Assembly (NCBI GenBank): GCA_900239685.1
Contig: OENT01000268.1
Span: forward strand, 6,352-70,351
DNA from: Rotaria macrura
Lineage: Eukaryota > Rotifera > Eurotatoria > Philodinida > Philodinidae
Reading direction: 5' to 3'
DNA: 64,000 bases
Position numbers and translations under genes: made by a program. This document shows positions 61,178-64,000 of the stretch, in pieces. Under the pieces are notes generated by a model. It worked only from the letters and a program-made list of their open reading frames with translations. It was not told where the DNA came from and did no database searches. Position 1 is the first letter of the stretch. The number at the start of each line of letters is the position of its first letter.

Positions 61178-64000
61178 ACCTTATTTGCAGATAACACTAG
61201 ATCGCTTTGTCGTTTCGATTTCAATCGGAAACAAGCCGCACTCTTCCATTTGTTGTCGACTCGAGATTTCGACCTTTGACTTCGTACTCGGTTCTTCTGT
61301 GACGAAGAGAGTATCGATTTAAAGCACATTTTCTATCCGAATGCCTTCACTATTCAGTGAGACATTCGGCTGAAGCCAACTGTCTTTCGTTGAATTTCAT
61401 CTTTAAACTGCACGTCTAGCCATCAACGACTCATCGACAAACGATTCTCTTTCATTCTCGACACATAGATTGGTCGAGAGTTTTCTTTATTTTAAACAGT
61501 CACCAATCGAAATTCTTACGGAAATGTCAAGGACTTTCAAGGAACAACTTCAAGTGAAGACGATAGAGACTGACTGACCTAGGAAATCTTTTACGAATGT
61601 GAAGCATCGATTTTCATGTTTTGTACTAAACTGAACTAATCCGTTGATAACCGCACAACGATCGAATGCCGTTGTTTATTCGCCAGCAAGAAAGACGATT
61701 TCGTTTAGGCCTCTCGTTCGTTTATATTTCAGTTATTCGAGTTACGACTCAACGAGCATTTCGTCCGATGACTCGACAAGCCAGCTGGAGACACTCGCCG
61801 GCATCTCTCGCCTTTGCACACAATACACGGTCGTATAATATTCGTTTCGCTTTTTTTCACGTCATTCAAAGACAATCGCTTTACTTCTATTTAACCAAGG
61901 CTAACTGCGACGAAACATTGGAAATGAGTCGTTGCCGTCGTCGTTCTTATTATATCGACGAGGTCATCATTCGGAGAACATGCACGGGCTGAATAGGAGA
62001 TGTGCAAAGGGTAAGCCTCGTTCGTAACTTCTACCCTAATTAACCCTATAGACGATCTACCTTTAGCATACCCGAAGAACGTTTGCATTTGCTTTTCCTC
62101 TAGTCTCAATCCAGATGAAAAAGTGTGATGTTGAAAAGCAGTCACAAAGAATCGGCCGTCGATCCTATTGATTTCATTTGTTACTTATCTGGAGAACGTC
62201 ATAATATGATTCGATTGAAATCTCAAATGAGCGGCAAATCAGCCAACAAGACTCTTCTCGAATCCTTCTAATTGCATTGAATAATCTTTCGCTGTGCTCG
62301 GTCTCATTCGATATCAGATATAACCCGTCTTTCCTCACTTCAACTCCATGTTTCAATGATTGGCTCAACAGATTCATAGACGAGATATCAGTTATAAATC
62401 ATCGCCATTCAATTCATATCCAAAATAAATCAGCGGTAAACAAAGCCAGGTGAAAAAATCAATTGTAAGATCTTGCAACTTCAGATAGGATCGCACTAAA
62501 GCGCGTAGTCTCTGAAATCTCAGATTGATTCTTAGAACAAGACTCTGGAAACGGATATTACAATTGCCAACGATTTTCTATGGCCATGCAGTCACGTCTT
62601 AAGATACAGTAAGATCTGCCAATAAGCTGATTGTCTGTCCTGGATACCAAACAAGCACAAAGACGTCGATCTATCATCCGAGATGGAAAGATGCTGGTCA
62701 AATAAGACCACTGAAGGAAGCTGCACGACTTCTTAACCGCGACGAATAAGATGCAGTAGTGCTGCTCCACATATTATACGAATGAATAGCATGAGATGTC
62801 TAATTGAAGTTCGAATATGAATCGTGCTTCGACTACATGATGTCAATCGAAAAGTAAATGGATAAAGGCTTTCAGATAGCTAAGGCAAAAAGAGAAACAT
62901 AAGATGGATATGGTGCCACAATATTTCGCAAATCTCACTTGGTAATAAACCAGACGTGGGCGAACAAGGATCCTTTTCCGTCCACACATACAGGGATAAA
63001 TAGGGCGAGTCGCTTACGTTGAAGTGACGGGAAAGGCTTCTTTCGAAGCACGCGACTGTTTATCTAGAACTAGGAGTAAAATATAAAGCATAGCATGTAT
63101 TCAGGCACTTATTAGCATCCATTGCGATTACTATGCCAACTTAGGATCTAAACATGAATGAAAAATCTCAGCTACATGAATAATAACGACATCGTTAAAA
63201 GAAAACGACGGTTTTGCTAGACTTAAATCAAGAGGCTTGGGACAAGAATGCGAAATTTTACAATCTTTCTAAGAGTATACCAATACCAAGTAATATTTGG
63301 CTACTGTGAAAAATTCAAGAGGGGAGTCCGTTACTTAAGATTGCTAATCGACTTCTGTCAGTGTACTTAGTAGACATATTAACAGATAGACAGCCGTGTC
63401 AAGCATTGATTCTGATGGTAGACGCGAGTCCACCATCACATTGCCATCGGCACGTTCTGGCTAAGACAATGCCGAGACCGGTTCAGTTCACTTTTCGTTG
63501 GACGCAAGTACACGTTCAAGTTAGGCTCTTGGTGGAATCAGGGAAACGGTTCGTCAAAGTGCTCTGAAAAGCGGCATCTCACTGGATTGATGTTGAACTT
63601 GTTTCGCCATTGTGCATTAAGTGGTGCCTGGAGCTTTTCCCGTGAACAGCTCGTCCGTGTTTGAACATGGAGGAATATAGATAAGTTGCCCTATTCGATT
63701 TTTTATCTCAACGAAGATTCAAAGACTTTGCTAAACTTGGAAGATGATTGACAGAGTCTTGATGCACAAGTGAGCTCTGTCGAGGAGTCGTCGATAGAGC
63801 CGCATTCGTTAGCATCTTCACTTTAGTAGATATATTATTCGGTAAGAGGGGGAATAAACAGCAGCAGATTCAGTTTTCATCGACCGCGTTACAATTCAGA
63901 TACAGAAATGTGCATTGTGCACAGACACGAGTACTGTCTATGCATGAGCAATGAAAAGAAAACTTTCGTTAAGATTTGAATCCATGCTGAGAGACCTGAG
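61178..64000. other. end of window, no recognised gene
   Basis: Up to about 61.9 kb the DNA is TCGA-rich and host-like. From there to the end the word use changes (TCGA rare) and all frames are short. One minus frame (62558-62770) and one plus frame (63361-63567) are open but show no motif. I suspect a decayed mobile element but cannot name it. Confidence 0.4.

Overview
This window looks like nuclear DNA from a small-bodied animal with a fairly compact, AT-rich genome. The genes are split by canonical GT-AG introns, most of them 45-90 bp long. Their best matches by eye are animal proteins: TTLL5, TTLL10, PPWD1, WDR12, an equilibrative nucleoside transporter, a selenocysteine-lyase-like enzyme, a DUF4139 protein and a TMEM272-like protein. 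CpG is not depleted and TCGA-type words are very common in genes and spacers alike. I cannot name the species. Several genes have a pyrimidine-plus-AG acceptor just before the start codon, and one gene pair is separated by only 31 bp. That fits a lineage with spliced-leader trans-splicing and operons (flatworms, rotifers, tunicates and some others), but this is inference.

Layout. 1-10.7 kb is gene-poor and holds a degenerate hAT-like element (6635-8062). 10.75-24.4 kb on the minus strand carries a three-exon DUF4139 gene and a complete 16-exon TTLL5 gene. 24.4-32.8 kb has no recognised gene and contains inverted repeats. 32.8-35.3 kb (minus) is a two-exon nucleoside transporter. 40.1-41.6 kb (plus) is a selenocysteine-lyase-like gene. 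43.6-48.6 kb (plus) holds PPWD1 and WDR12 head to tail. 50.2-50.7 kb (plus) is a single-exon four-helix membrane protein. 52-56.3 kb is a 423-bp identical inverted repeat enclosing a broken hAT transposase. 58.05-61.1 kb (plus) is a TTLL10-like gene with a glutamine-rich tail. The last 3 kb has no recognised gene.

The genes share no single pathway. Two themes stand out: tubulin post-translational modification (TTLL5 glutamylation and TTLL10-type glycylation), and a likely co-transcribed pair joining a spliceosomal cyclophilin (PPWD1) to a ribosome-biogenesis factor (WDR12).

Exon borders given below were worked out by reading splice signals and checking that intron phases match on both sides. 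They are predictions without transcript support. Three single-N positions (7400, 21729, 31882) mark assembly joins, and two of them lie in or at the centre of large palindromes, so those regions may be partly artefactual.
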